Below, piece after piece: positions 27,405 to 36,831 of a DNA stretch of 46,279 bases; the stretch's first letter is position 1; the number at the start of each line of letters is the position of its first letter. The DNA is taken from NCBI GenBank assembly GCA_001768515.1, contig MEOA01000040.1, positions 1 to 46,279 on the forward strand, written 5' to 3'. The position numbers and the translations under genes were made by a program. The notes beneath the pieces were generated by a model. That model saw nothing but the letters and a program-made list of their open reading frames with translations. It was not told where the DNA came from and did no database searches. Origin of the DNA: Bacteroidetes bacterium GWE2_42_24 (lineage in GTDB: Bacteria; Bacteroidota; Bacteroidia; Bacteroidales; TTA-H9).

Positions 27405-30400
27405 ATGACTTCCCCCGCTATTGCACCCAAAGACCACCTCTACCGGGTACTATTTGAGCAGGCCTCCGATGGAATGTTGGTTATCGATGGTTTTGGAAAA
27501 ATACTTGATGCCAATCAACTGGCTTGCCTCATGCTGGACTTTCCCAGGGAGGACTTGTTAGATTTGAACTTCAATAAACTGTTCAAAAATGAATTAATTG
27601 AAGAGTTTCTCCATAGCAGGAGCCACGATGACCAGAGAAAGGCAATTCGAATAACCGCAGAATTTGTTAAAAAAAATGACGATCTCACACATTACAATAT
27701 AAAAATCCGACAGTTTGAGGAAATCCTGATAATCAACATAAGCGATATGGCTTATAGTCTGACGACATGGAGTGAATCCGGCCACCTGATAAATCGGCCT
27801 GTTATCCAGCATCAACTGGCGAAATCGATCAATATAAGCGATATGGAAGTAAAGTTTACTGACATCTTCGACTTAGAAGAAATTCAAAAAATTCAAGATG
27901 CTTTCGCAGAATCTGTCGGTCTGGCGTCAGTGATTATCAGCCCTGAGGGAGAGCCTATCACGTTGCCCAGCAATTTTTGCGAGTTCTGCAAACAAGTTCG
28001 CACCACAAAGGAGGGGCATGAATTATGCACGTTGAGTGATGCAACACTGGGAAAACTATCGGAAGAATCAGGCATCGCCATCCGAAACTGTATGAATGGC
28101 GGACTTCTTGACGCCGCCACACGGATACATCTGGGTAAAAAGACCATTGCTTACTGGATGATCGGACAAGTAATCACAAGTGATGATGATGAGAAAAAAA
28201 TGATAGCACATACATCAAAACTTGGGTATGATCAACTGGCAGTAAAAAAAATACTTTCATGCGCAACGCGAATGACTTCAGGACAGTTTGCGAAAATTGC
28301 AGCGACACTTCAACTGATTGCCAATCAATTATCAGAATCTGCATTTCACAATCTACAGCAAGCCAACTATATCGCCGAGCGAAGACAAACAGCCCGTGAC
28401 CTTGCATCATCGATTAAAATGTTACAGCGTCAACAGGCTGCCTTGACTGAACTTTCGAACTATCCCGGTGTAAACCAATTTGACCTTCAGGAATTTATTA
28501 AGCTCATAACCAAAAAGTCGGCTCTTGCCATGGAAGTTGAATACGCTTCTGTTTGGCTTGGTAATGAAACAGAAGGTCAATTGCTGTGCCTTGACCGATA
28601 CACAACGAGCAAAGACATTCATTCCAGGGGTGAGGTCATGTTCATGAAACAATACCCTGAATACTTTAAAAGTATGGGAATAGGCAGGATTATTGACGCT
28701 TCGGATGTTTGCACCGATGAGCGAATGATTGAATTTGTCAACTCCGACTACATCAACAAATTCAACATTACATCAACCCTGGATATAACCATTAATGTTT
28801 TAGGTCGATTGGCAGGCACCATTTGTTTTGAAGACACGGGTGATTGTCGAAAATGGACGCAGGAGGAGATTCATTTTACTGGCGAAATAGCTGACAAAAT
28901 GGCCATGGGGCTATTAACATCCCAGCGAACTCAAACGGAAAACGACTTGCGGGAGAGTGAATTGCGATTCAGGCAAATGTTCAACAACAACAGTGTGGTG
29001 ATGATGCAGTCGGATCCCGATACCGGATATATTCTGGACGTAAATCCGGCAGCTGTTAGTTTCTATGGATACAGTCGGGCAGAGATGCTCAATATGTATA
29101 TTGGCCAGATTAACACACTGAGTACCGGAGAGATATACTCAGTAATGCAGAAAACACGGAAAAGCAAACAACATTACTTTGTGTTTAATCATCGGCTTAA
29201 GACTGGTGAAATCCGAAAGGTGGAGGCCTATGAGTCAGCGATTACGCTGCATAGTCGCGACATTCTTTTTTCAATTATTCATGACATCACAAACCGGGTT
29301 GTCATGGAAGAGGAAAACCGAAAACTGACACTTGCTATCGAGCAAAGCCCGACAAGTATGTTGATTACCGATGCTGATGGAAACATTGAGTATGTAAATC
29401 AACGTTTTGAAGAGATTACGGGCTACCAGGCAGCAGAAGTTAAAGGAAGGAATCCCTCGCTGTTAAAATCAGGATTGACATCAGCCAATATTTATGAAGA
29501 TCTTTGGCGCACGATCAAGGCAGGTTTCACATGGCGGGGAGAACTAATCAACAAAAAAAAGGATGGAACCCTCTTTACGGAAAGTGTCATTATAACACCA
29601 ATTGCCTCTGATGACCAAAAAACCCATCACTTTCTGGCACTAAAAGAGGACATTACCATCAGAAAACAAATGGAGTCGGATCTGATGGCAGCCAAGGAAA
29701 AAGCCGAGGAGAGCGACAGGTTGAAGACAGCATTTCTAAACAACATGTCGCATGAAATCAGAACACCCATGAATGCCATTTCCGGGTTTGCCGACCTGCT
29801 TAAAGATGCTGATCTGACAGAAGAGGAAAGAAACAAATATGTTGACATCATCAACAGTAATTCTGATCAGCTTTTAGGTATCGTGAATGATGTTCTGGAA
29901 ATCTCCAGGCTCGACAGTGGGCGGATACCGCTGCATCTCTCGCAATTCAGTCTGAACGACCTTCTCGAAGATATATACCAGTCTTTTCAGCCCGAAGTAA
30001 CTCGTCGAAAGCTTAATTACAGCTTTTATTGCGCCCTTCCAAAACGCGATTCAATAGTAGAAACCGACAAAGAGAAAATCCGTCAGATCATCATAGGGTT
30101 TATATCCAATGCATTAAAATTCACTGATAAAGGATCCATTACTTTTGGGTATACCTGTACAGCAGACCAAATCAAATTCTATGTCACCGATACTGGCATT
30201 GGAATCCCTGACATAGAGCAGAGCCGTGTCTTTGATCGTTTTTATCAGGTTGTTCAGGCGGAAGGAAAAAGCCGCGGAGGGACAGGACTGGGCCTCAGTA
30301 TTGCACAGGGAATTGCCCGTCTGCTCCAAGGCACAATTAGTGTTAAATCGTCGTCGGGCGAAGGTTCAACATTCTACCTGATTATTAAGAATTGTATTCT

Positions 30401-30806
30401 TAAAAACAGACCCGAAAAAGAGAACCCAGAGGGAAAACATTATAGGTTAAAAAAAGCCATCGTGCTGATTGCAGAAGATGAATATTACAATTTTGAGTAC
30501 TTAAAAGCTTTGCTTTCAAAACATGTTGCACAAATTCATCATGCTGCCAATGGGTTAATAGCCACTCAACTAGCAGAAACAATCAAGCCAGATATCATAC
30601 TAATGGACATAAAAATGCCTGTTATGGATGGTGTGGAAGCGACCCGATGCATCATGAAGTCCAACCCGAATCAGGTAATCATTGCGCAGACGGCCTACTC
30701 ACAACCAGAGGAATTAAACCGAATGACAGATGCAGGTTGTGTGATTTGTATAACCAAACCCATCAGAAGGGAAGAGCTGTTGTCGACTATGGCGAAGTTC
30801 CAGTAA
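27405..30806 (+). CDS. Hybrid histidine kinase: PAS-PocR-GAF-PAS-PAS-HisKA-HATPase-REC
   Basis: 1133 aa, cytoplasmic, with no membrane segment. Domains in order are PAS (about 10-115); a PocR-type ligand-binding domain (about 152-300) with the spaced cysteines C192, C195, C208 and C229; GAF (about 350-500); PAS (518-632); and PAS (640-752). Then come HisKA with MSHEIRTP (phospho-acceptor H783), HATPase (about 885-998; N-box NALKF, DTGIGIP, GGTGLGLS) and a C-terminal receiver (1018-1130, phospho-acceptor D1068 in LMDIKMP, Lys at 1118). PocR domains take their name from the propanediol-utilisation regulator and bind small hydrocarbon-derived ligands; the four Cys could bind metal or a cluster. 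No output domain is present, so phosphotransfer to another protein is expected. An AraC-type regulator follows 78 bp later, and a lone receiver is encoded at 42240-42656. Confidence 0.92.
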   Translation: MTSPAIAPKDHLYRVLFEQASDGMLVIDGFGKILDANQLACLMLDFPREDLLDLNFNKLFKNELIEEFLHSRSHDDQRKAIRITAEFVKKNDDLTHYNIKIRQFEEILIINISDMAYSLTTWSESGHLINRPVIQHQLAKSINISDMEVKFTDIFDLEEIQKIQDAFAESVGLASVIISPEGEPITLPSNFCEFCKQVRTTKEGHELCTLSDATLGKLSEESGIAIRNCMNGGLLDAATRIHLGKKTIAYWMIGQVITSDDDEKKMIAHTSKLGYDQLAVKKILSCATRMTSGQFAKIAATLQLIANQLSESAFHNLQQANYIAERRQTARDLASSIKMLQRQQAALTELSNYPGVNQFDLQEFIKLITKKSALAMEVEYASVWLGNETEGQLLCLDRYTTSKDIHSRGEVMFMKQYPEYFKSMGIGRIIDASDVCTDERMIEFVNSDYINKFNITSTLDITINVLGRLAGTICFEDTGDCRKWTQEEIHFTGEIADKMAMGLLTSQRTQTENDLRESELRFRQMFNNNSVVMMQSDPDTGYILDVNPAAVSFYGYSRAEMLNMYIGQINTLSTGEIYSVMQKTRKSKQHYFVFNHRLKTGEIRKVEAYESAITLHSRDILFSIIHDITNRVVMEEENRKLTLAIEQSPTSMLITDADGNIEYVNQRFEEITGYQAAEVKGRNPSLLKSGLTSANIYEDLWRTIKAGFTWRGELINKKKDGTLFTESVIITPIASDDQKTHHFLALKEDITIRKQMESDLMAAKEKAEESDRLKTAFLNNMSHEIRTPMNAISGFADLLKDADLTEEERNKYVDIINSNSDQLLGIVNDVLEISRLDSGRIPLHLSQFSLNDLLEDIYQSFQPEVTRRKLNYSFYCALPKRDSIVETDKEKIRQIIIGFISNALKFTDKGSITFGYTCTADQIKFYVTDTGIGIPDIEQSRVFDRFYQVVQAEGKSRGGTGLGLSIAQGIARLLQGTISVKSSSGEGSTFYLIIKNCILKNRPEKENPEGKHYRLKKAIVLIAEDEYYNFEYLKALLSKHVAQIHHAANGLIATQLAETIKPDIILMDIKMPVMDGVEATRCIMKSNPNQVIIAQTAYSQPEELNRMTDAGCVICITKPIRREELLSTMAKFQ

Positions 30807-30884
30807 CAATTTCTCGCAATAAATAGCAATTATAGTCAACTCCCATTGACAACTTATAGCGATCTTAGCAAATTACAACTCATC

Positions 30885-31835
30885 ATGAGCGACCATACTG
30901 CTGACTCACGCCGCACCTATATAGGACGAATTAACAAAGCGATGGATTATATCGATCAAAACATTGACCAACCCTTGATGCTTTGTGACATCGCTTCCTC
31001 GGCTCACTTCTCCCCATTCCACTTCCACCGGATTTTCAGTGCCCTGACAGGAGAAACTGTAAACAATTATTTAAAACGGATCAGAATTGAAAAGGCAGCC
31101 TCTCTACTAATCAACAACCCCGATCTGAGCATCTCAGAAATTGCTTTGAAATGCGGTTTCTCAAGCAATCCGGTTTTTTGCCGGACTTTCCGGGATTTTT
31201 ATGCAGAGTCCGCTCAACAATTCAGAAAGCGCTATACATCAGTCAATCTAAATATCGGACCGGCGATCAGCAAGAATCATCAATCTGATGGCAAGAATCG
31301 CCAATCCTTCGGGGAAGGCGCAATCTACCTTTGCACTGTTTCAAACATAAATGATCAGGAAATGCAAAAAAACATTCAGGTAAAAGAAATGCCGGTGCTC
31401 AATTTGGTATATTGTCGTCATACCGGTGCCTTCGACAAAATTGGCGGAGCCTACGAAAAACTCTTGAAATGGGCCGGCCCTCGTGGTCTGCTTTCGAATC
31501 CATTCCTTAAAACAGTAACGGTTTATCATGATGACCCTAAAGTGACAGTAATCGAAAAGTTGCGTCAAAGTGCATGCATCACTGTAGAAGATGATGTGAA
31601 AGTAAGCGGGGAATTCGGAAAGCTGACTGTACCTGCCGGAAAATATGCCGTTGGAAGGTTTGAGATCGGTGTCGATGGTTTTGAAAGAGCATGGAATGAC
31701 ATGTGTCGCTGGTTTGTTGACAGTGGCTACCAGCCGGGAGAAGGGTGCTCCTATGAGCTCTACCACAACGATCACAGGCAACATCCTGAGCATAAATTCA
31801 TTCTCGACTTATGCATTCCCGTTACACGGTTGTAG
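30885..31835 (+). CDS. AraC-family regulator with GyrI-like effector domain
   Basis: 316 aa. Two helix-turn-helix motifs make up the AraC DNA-binding domain (about 8-112): PLMLCDIASSAHFSPFHFHRIF and LSISEIALKCGFSSNPVFCRTFR. A basic linker leads into a GyrI-like/SOUL small-molecule-binding domain (about 165-316; VKEMPVLNLVYCRHTGAF, the YHDDPKVT segment, VPAGKYAVGRFEI, and the ending CSYELYHND...FILDLCIPV). This arrangement is that of Rob/TipA-like multidrug-sensing regulators. The start at 30885 is preferred over a TTG 39 bases upstream. The targets are unknown, and the gene may be read with the upstream kinase. Confidence 0.92.
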   Translation: MSDHTADSRRTYIGRINKAMDYIDQNIDQPLMLCDIASSAHFSPFHFHRIFSALTGETVNNYLKRIRIEKAASLLINNPDLSISEIALKCGFSSNPVFCRTFRDFYAESAQQFRKRYTSVNLNIGPAISKNHQSDGKNRQSFGEGAIYLCTVSNINDQEMQKNIQVKEMPVLNLVYCRHTGAFDKIGGAYEKLLKWAGPRGLLSNPFLKTVTVYHDDPKVTVIEKLRQSACITVEDDVKVSGEFGKLTVPAGKYAVGRFEIGVDGFERAWNDMCRWFVDSGYQPGEGCSYELYHNDHRQHPEHKFILDLCIPVTRL

Positions 31836-31915
31836 AGCATGTCATTTGCATTCAGAGATGGGAAATAGTTTCTGTAACGTCAAAGAACCGGAAATAAAAA
31901 TCTTTTTAGATCAGC

Positions 31916-31946
31916 TTGCATTTTTGGAAAAAAATACCGTATTTTG
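31916..31946 (+). promoter_or_regulatory. Possible rpmB promoter
   Basis: TTG (31916-31918), a 21-bp spacer and TATTTTG (31940-31946), which is one base short of TAnnTTTG. The rpmB ATG is 50 bp downstream. Confidence 0.4.
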
Positions 31947-31995
31947 CACTCCCTTTTCCGACAGATAATTATAGACCTAAAAAATACGAAAAGCG

Positions 31996-32235
31996 ATGTC
32001 AAGGATTTGTGAAATAACCGGCAAAAGCGTCATCACCGGAAACAGAGTCTCGCACTCTAACATTAAAACCAAACGCAGGTTTTATCCGAATCTGCAGACC
32101 AAGAAATTCTATGTTCCTGAAGAGGATGCATGGATTACCCTTAAAGTGAGTGCTCAGGGTATTCGCAACATCAACAAGAAAGGCATAATGGCCTGCCTGA
32201 AGGATGCTGAAAAGATGGGGCTCATCAAACTGTAA
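31996..32235 (+). CDS. rpmB: 50S ribosomal protein L28
   Basis: 79 aa, a normal L28 length. It opens with MSRICEITGKSVITGNRVSHSNIKTKRRFYPNLQ, the hallmark of L28, and ends in GLIKL. Only one Cys is seen near the N-terminus, so it is a zinc-independent (C-minus) form. In many Bacteroidota rpmB is followed by rpmG; here a terminator follows at once and rpmG is absent, so the gene is monocistronic in this genome. Confidence 0.97.
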   Translation: MSRICEITGKSVITGNRVSHSNIKTKRRFYPNLQTKKFYVPEEDAWITLKVSAQGIRNINKKGIMACLKDAEKMGLIKL

Positions 32236-32260
32236 TCTCTAACGATTTTTAATAAAGCAG

Positions 32261-32290
32261 ACTGCCGTACCTTAAAGGTGCGGCAGTTTT
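32261..32290 (+). terminator. Rho-independent terminator of rpmB
   Basis: ACTGCCGTACCT and AGGTGCGGCAGT form a 12-bp stem with one T-G wobble and a TAA loop, followed by TTT. It lies 25 bp after the stop. Confidence 0.87.
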
Positions 32291-32367
32291 CTTGTATGGA
32301 GGCACTTCGACAATCCATCTGATTTTTACACCATGGATTTTCATACCTTTACCGGTTGAACCATCAT

Positions 32368-33018
32368 ATGAATCAAATGCTACTGAGGAAAACGACGGGT
32401 ACTATTATTCTTTTTCTTGCACTCGCTTCACTCAACGCCCAGACGAATGACCGGCTTATACAAATTGCAGGGTATATTTCGGAGACTGACAGTGTAAAGG
32501 CCATTCCGTTCGCAACCATTCGTATAGTATCGACACCTTTTGGTTGCGCTGCCGATATAAATGGCTTTTTTACCATACCAGCCCGTACAGGTGACACGTT
32601 AAGGGTATCCGGTATAGGTTTTCAGGAACGAAAGGTCATAATCCCAGACACCCTTCGTTCAGCCCATTATCTGCTTTATATTGAACTCTCTACCGATACA
32701 ATCCTGCTCCCCGAGACTACTGTAATGCCCTGGCCTTCAAGGGAACAGTTCAAGGAAGCCTTTGTAAATGCAGATGTACCCGACGACGACCTTGAAAGGG
32801 CACGAAAAAACCTTCCTGAAGCCACCCTCAGGGCTGCAGCAAGAGATATCGACATGGATGGCAACATGACCTTCAAACAAAGCGTCGACGATCAGATCAA
32901 AAGGAGTTATTATGCAGGACAAACAACCCCGCTCACTATCTTTGATGTAGGCGCATGGTACAGGTTCATCAAGGCGGTGAGAAATGGAAAATTGAAAAAT
33001 CCTGACAAAAACAAATAA
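32368..33018 (+). CDS. Exported carboxypeptidase-regulatory-like domain protein
   Basis: 216 aa. The signal peptide (MNQMLLRKTTGTIILFLALASLNAQ) is followed by a CarboxypepD_reg-like beta-sandwich (about 32-115: IAGYISETDSVKAIPFATIRIV, DINGFFTIPARTGDTLRVSGIGFQERKV). The C-terminal 100 residues are charged, include PWPSREQFKEAFVN and match a region often seen after this domain in Bacteroidota. It is a free-standing version of the domain found at the N-terminus of TonB receptors, and it lies 48 bp upstream of such a receptor. A periplasmic or surface partner of that receptor is inferred. Two in-frame ATGs (32368, 32377) are possible starts. Confidence 0.8.
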   Translation: MNQMLLRKTTGTIILFLALASLNAQTNDRLIQIAGYISETDSVKAIPFATIRIVSTPFGCAADINGFFTIPARTGDTLRVSGIGFQERKVIIPDTLRSAHYLLYIELSTDTILLPETTVMPWPSREQFKEAFVNADVPDDDLERARKNLPEATLRAAARDIDMDGNMTFKQSVDDQIKRSYYAGQTTPLTIFDVGAWYRFIKAVRNGKLKNPDKNK

Positions 33019-33066
33019 ATTGGCTGTAATCAACGTTATCTTCCGACGATTCACCCACATATCAAC

Positions 33067-35607
33067 ATGATCCATTCATTCTCACTTCGAACGGCACTCT
33101 TTGTTACTTTGTTATTCAGCGCTCTTTTTGCAGTAGCACAAGACGTTGCCCACATCAAAGGGGTAGTCTCTGATGCTAATGGGAAACCACTCGAACTCGT
33201 AAATGTGGCTATCTTTGGCCAGCCAGGCGGGACTGTTACCGACCGGAGAGGGCAATATGAGTTGACTGTTCCGGCTCGGGAGCCTATCAATGTAGCCTTC
33301 TCATTTATTGGATACAGCAAATATTCTGAACAGTTAACACTTAAACAAGGTGAACATAAAACCTTGAATGTACAGTTAGCATCATCCTCCACACTCCTGC
33401 CAAATATCACCATCGAAGATTCTCGGATTCGAACCTCAACCCTTACCCGTATCGATCCCAAAGTTTCTTCGATCATTCCATCGCTCACAGGCAACTCGAT
33501 TGAATCGCTGGTAAAGACAATGCCCGGCGTGTCATCGAACAATGAATTGAGCAGCCAATACAGTGTTCGGGGTGGCAATTTTGACGAAAATCTTGTCTAT
33601 GTAAATGACGTTGAAATATACAGGCCTTTTCTTGTTCGTTCCGGTCAACAGGAAGGACTCAGCTTCCTAAATTCAGATCTGGTATCCTCAATATTGTTTT
33701 CGGCTGGAGGTTTTGAAGCACGGTATGGAGACAAAATGTCGTCAGTACTTGACATTCGCTACAGAAAACCTGTTGAATTTGGTGGTTCAGCTTCGGTTAG
33801 TTTACTAGGAGCCAATCTACATCTTGAAGGTATCTCACCTGACGCCAGGTGGACATACTTGCTTGGTATCAGACAAAAATCAAATCAATACCTGCTTGGC
33901 AGCCTCGAAACAAAAGGAGATTACAAACCTTCATTCACAGATATTCAGGGAGCTTTAAACTTTGACATTAACGAAAAATGGGAATTATCATTTCTGGGGA
34001 ACTTCAGCCGCAATGCTTACAACCTTGTTCCCAGCGATCGGGAAACAGATTTCGGAACCATCTCTGAGGCCTACAGGCTAAAGATATATTTTGACGGGCA
34101 AGAGGTTGACCGCTTTATTAACTATATGGGTGCACTTACTCTGGCATGGAAACCCAACCCGGGAAGCCGCTATAGTTTGACAGCCTCAGCCTTTCATACA
34201 GATGAACAAGAAACATACGACCTGCAAGGTCAATATTGGATTGGAAAACTAGAAACCGACCTGGGCTCCGGTGAATTTGGCAGCGTTGCTGAAGCCGAGG
34301 GGATAGGTACTTACCTGAATCATGCCCGTAACCGTTTAGTTGCAGATGTATTAAACATTGAGCACCGTGGCAATCTTACTCATGGACTCCATCTTATTCA
34401 ATGGGGAGCTAAATGGCAATATGAACGGATCGAAGATAAAATCAACGAGTGGGTAATGATTGACTCTGCGGGTTATTCTCTACCAACAAGCGGGGACTCA
34501 ATTGGCTATGTAGACCCAGATGTTCAACATGACAACCAGCTAGTGTTATCGGAGGTATTTAAATCAGAAAACAACCTCAATTCAAACCGCCTGACTGGTT
34601 TTATTCAAGATAGCTGGGAACTCGGTGACAGCTCCAACAAGCATCTGACAGTGGGAGTCAGAGTTCATTACTGGGATATGAACCGGCAATTACTTATCAG
34701 CCCAAGGGCTACATTCTCGGCAAAACCCAAATGGAAAAACGACATCGTCTTCAGGCTTTCTGGTGGATTATACTATCAACCGCCTTTTTACAGAGAACTC
34801 CGGGATCGTGACGGTACGGTTTACACCAATGTCAAAGCACAACGATCCATTCAAATCGTAACAGGCGCCGATTATAACTTCATTGCCTGGAATCGACCTT
34901 TCAAACTGACTACTGAAGTTTACTATAAATTCCTCGACAATCTCATCCCTTACGAGGTTGACAACGTCAGGATCAGGTACCTTCCAACCCAGACAGCCAC
35001 TGGATATGCCGCCGGTATCGACATGAAGGTCAACGGAGAATTTGTGAAAGGGGCTGAATCTTGGGCAAGCCTTTCGATCATGAAAACCGAGGAAGATATT
35101 AAGGATGACTTTTATTACACTTATTACAACCAGTCGGGAGAAGAGATTATCTCAGGCTATACAACCGACAATGTTGCCGTTGACAGTGTCAAGGTTAATC
35201 CGGGCTTCATTCCCCGACCCACCGACCAACGATTTACCTTCAATCTTTTCTTTCAGGATTATTTACCAGGGAACCCCACTTATAAGATGCACCTGAATCT
35301 GGTATTTGGGAGTTCACTGCCTTTCGGCCCCCCATCATCACCAAAGTATATGCATACCCTCCGTATTCCGGCCTATCGGCGAGTAGATATTGGTTTTAGT
35401 AAGATGATCAAGAGTGAAGACAAGCCTGGAAGAGGATTACTTAAGCATTTCAAGGAAATCTGGATTACTGCTGAAGTTTTCAATCTGTTGCAATTTAACA
35501 ACACCATCTCTTACCTCTGGGTAACTGATGTAAATGAGCGCCGCTACGCGATCCCAAATCACCTGACGCCAAGGCAGATAAATATTAAACTTGCAGCCAG
35601 ATTCTAA
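33067..35607 (+). CDS. TonB-dependent receptor with carboxypeptidase-regulatory-like domain
   Basis: 846 aa. Signal peptide MIHSFSLRTALFVTLLFSALFAVAQ, then CarboxypepD_reg-like (about 28-112, IKGVVSDANGKPLELVNVAIF), then a plug (about 120-230: SLTGNSIESLVKTMPGVSSNNELSSQYSVRGGNFDENLVYVNDVEIYRPF, ending in GGFEARYGDKMSSVLDI), then a barrel ending in RQINIKLAARF. The plug's NELSSQYSVRGGNFDENLVYVND form defines a receptor group distinct from both SusC and the siderophore type, and its ligands are mostly uncharacterised. No SusD-like gene is adjacent. Its 3' end overlaps the end of the convergent 173-aa gene by 4 bp. Confidence 0.9.
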   Translation: MIHSFSLRTALFVTLLFSALFAVAQDVAHIKGVVSDANGKPLELVNVAIFGQPGGTVTDRRGQYELTVPAREPINVAFSFIGYSKYSEQLTLKQGEHKTLNVQLASSSTLLPNITIEDSRIRTSTLTRIDPKVSSIIPSLTGNSIESLVKTMPGVSSNNELSSQYSVRGGNFDENLVYVNDVEIYRPFLVRSGQQEGLSFLNSDLVSSILFSAGGFEARYGDKMSSVLDIRYRKPVEFGGSASVSLLGANLHLEGISPDARWTYLLGIRQKSNQYLLGSLETKGDYKPSFTDIQGALNFDINEKWELSFLGNFSRNAYNLVPSDRETDFGTISEAYRLKIYFDGQEVDRFINYMGALTLAWKPNPGSRYSLTASAFHTDEQETYDLQGQYWIGKLETDLGSGEFGSVAEAEGIGTYLNHARNRLVADVLNIEHRGNLTHGLHLIQWGAKWQYERIEDKINEWVMIDSAGYSLPTSGDSIGYVDPDVQHDNQLVLSEVFKSENNLNSNRLTGFIQDSWELGDSSNKHLTVGVRVHYWDMNRQLLISPRATFSAKPKWKNDIVFRLSGGLYYQPPFYRELRDRDGTVYTNVKAQRSIQIVTGADYNFIAWNRPFKLTTEVYYKFLDNLIPYEVDNVRIRYLPTQTATGYAAGIDMKVNGEFVKGAESWASLSIMKTEEDIKDDFYYTYYNQSGEEIISGYTTDNVAVDSVKVNPGFIPRPTDQRFTFNLFFQDYLPGNPTYKMHLNLVFGSSLPFGPPSSPKYMHTLRIPAYRRVDIGFSKMIKSEDKPGRGLLKHFKEIWITAEVFNLLQFNNTISYLWVTDVNERRYAIPNHLTPRQINIKLAARF

Positions 35608-36125
35608 TCTTCAGCCACCGCCCCTTTCTCACGTTTTTCAATCGCACGCTTTCGGGCACGGTCAATCATCTTCTTCTCTGTAAAACCTTCAAATGGCTTA
35701 ATCAACAAAGCTATCAATCCTTTTAAGCCATAACCTATGTATGTCGACAATGAACCTGCGGTGACCAGCATATGATCAATACGTGGCTCGATAATGATTT
35801 CCGAGATGATAAACAGTACTATTGCAATAATAAATACTAGTGTTGTCGCTTTTCTCCCAAGCTTGGCTCTCATCAGATCATCAATTGTCCGGGTCAATCG
35901 GTAATTGGTTTTCGACAATTCATGGTTTGTCTGATCAACTTTTCTTTGAAGTCGATCACTAATCTTTGTTAACATCCGTGTCTGCGCCAGTAAATCACCA
36001 TAGGCATTTACGAGATGTCCATATTCGACCAACAGCACACCTTTCGCCGATTCGGGTGACTGCAGAATATCGTGTGCCCGCAAGAGTGTAGCTTCCTCCT
36101 GCCTGAAAATTTCTTCCGTCTCCAT
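35604..36125 (-). CDS. Coiled-coil membrane protein of unknown function
   Basis: 173 aa. The N-terminal half is helical: YGHLVNAYGDLLAQTRMLTKISDRLQRKV resembles the linker coil that precedes output domains in some bacterial signalling proteins. It is followed by the basic patch AKLGRKA and two hydrophobic segments (TLVFIIAIVLFIISEIII and SLSTYIGYGLKGLIALLI). The tail is highly charged (KKMIDRARKRAIEKREK). No catalytic domain is present. The ATG at 36125 opens METEEIF. It ends inside the last codons of the convergent TonB receptor gene. It is divergent from the exonuclease gene with a 101-bp shared upstream region. Confidence 0.75.
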   Translation of the reverse strand: METEEIFRQEEATLLRAHDILQSPESAKGVLLVEYGHLVNAYGDLLAQTRMLTKISDRLQRKVDQTNHELSKTNYRLTRTIDDLMRAKLGRKATTLVFIIAIVLFIISEIIIEPRIDHMLVTAGSLSTYIGYGLKGLIALLIKPFEGFTEKKMIDRARKRAIEKREKGAVAED

Positions 36126-36193
36126 TTCTGGTTTAATTTATCCAAGTTGATACTCAAAGGTAAAAACTTCAACCATCATTTACGTAAAACCTT

Positions 36194-36201
36194 TATATTT
36201 G
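36194..36201 (+). promoter_or_regulatory. -7 element of the exonuclease promoter
   Basis: TATATTTG matches TAnnTTTG, 25 bp before the TTG start at 36227. No ATG exists between the two. Confidence 0.55.
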
Positions 36202-36226
36202 CGTTAAACTAAAAAAACAGATCGCG

Positions 36227-36829
36227 TTGCTTTTTAAACAGGATATAGCCGACAAGTTCGAAAAAGAAATAACTCAGGAACAACTCGAATCCCTTTCATT
36301 GAACTTTTATCAGGGAGAAATCATCGTGATTGACCATCCTGATCAGGTGAAAAATGCGGTCATTGATTTGCAATCAGAAGACATTCTTGGATTTGATACT
36401 GAAACACGACCCAGTTTTCGCAAGGGCGAGTATCATCCCATAGCGCTCATTCAGGTTGCTTCTGCGTCAAAAGTCTTCTTATTTCGAACCAACATGATCG
36501 GATTTCCCGAACCGTTAAGAAGGGTTCTTGAAAATAAACGCATTGTTAAAGCAGGTATTGGCCTCGACAATGATCTTCCCGAATTAAAAAAACTTCACCC
36601 TTTCAATCCTGGTGGGTTTATAGATCTTAACAAAGAACTGCCTCCTCTCGGGTTTATGAACACAGGAGCAAAGAAACTTACGGCGCTGATCCTCGGATTC
36701 AGGCTTAGCAAAACAAAACAAACCAGCAACTGGGAAGCTATCAGCCTTACCACCGGACAACTCGCATATGCTGCTACAGATGCCTGGGTATGCCGCGCAA
36801 TTTACCTCCGGTTGTGTGGGGTTTGCTAA
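36227..36829 (+). CDS. DEDD-type 3'-5' exonuclease (RNase D-like)
   Basis: 200 aa, the exonuclease domain alone without the HRDC domains of full RNase D. The metal-binding acidic residues are visible in order: FDTET (DxE, Exo I), GIGLDNDLPEL (Exo II) and YAATDAWVCRAIY (YxxxD, Exo III). The likely role is 3' trimming of structured RNA or DNA ends. The start is TTG at 36227: it follows the -7 element at 36194-36201 and no in-frame ATG occurs before the conserved DxE motif. The fold begins LFKQDIADKFEKEITQEQLE. Its stop is 2 bp from the end of the convergent corA gene. Confidence 0.88.
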   Translation: MLFKQDIADKFEKEITQEQLESLSLNFYQGEIIVIDHPDQVKNAVIDLQSEDILGFDTETRPSFRKGEYHPIALIQVASASKVFLFRTNMIGFPEPLRRVLENKRIVKAGIGLDNDLPELKKLHPFNPGGFIDLNKELPPLGFMNTGAKKLTALILGFRLSKTKQTSNWEAISLTTGQLAYAATDAWVCRAIYLRLCGVC

Positions 36830-36831
36830 AC

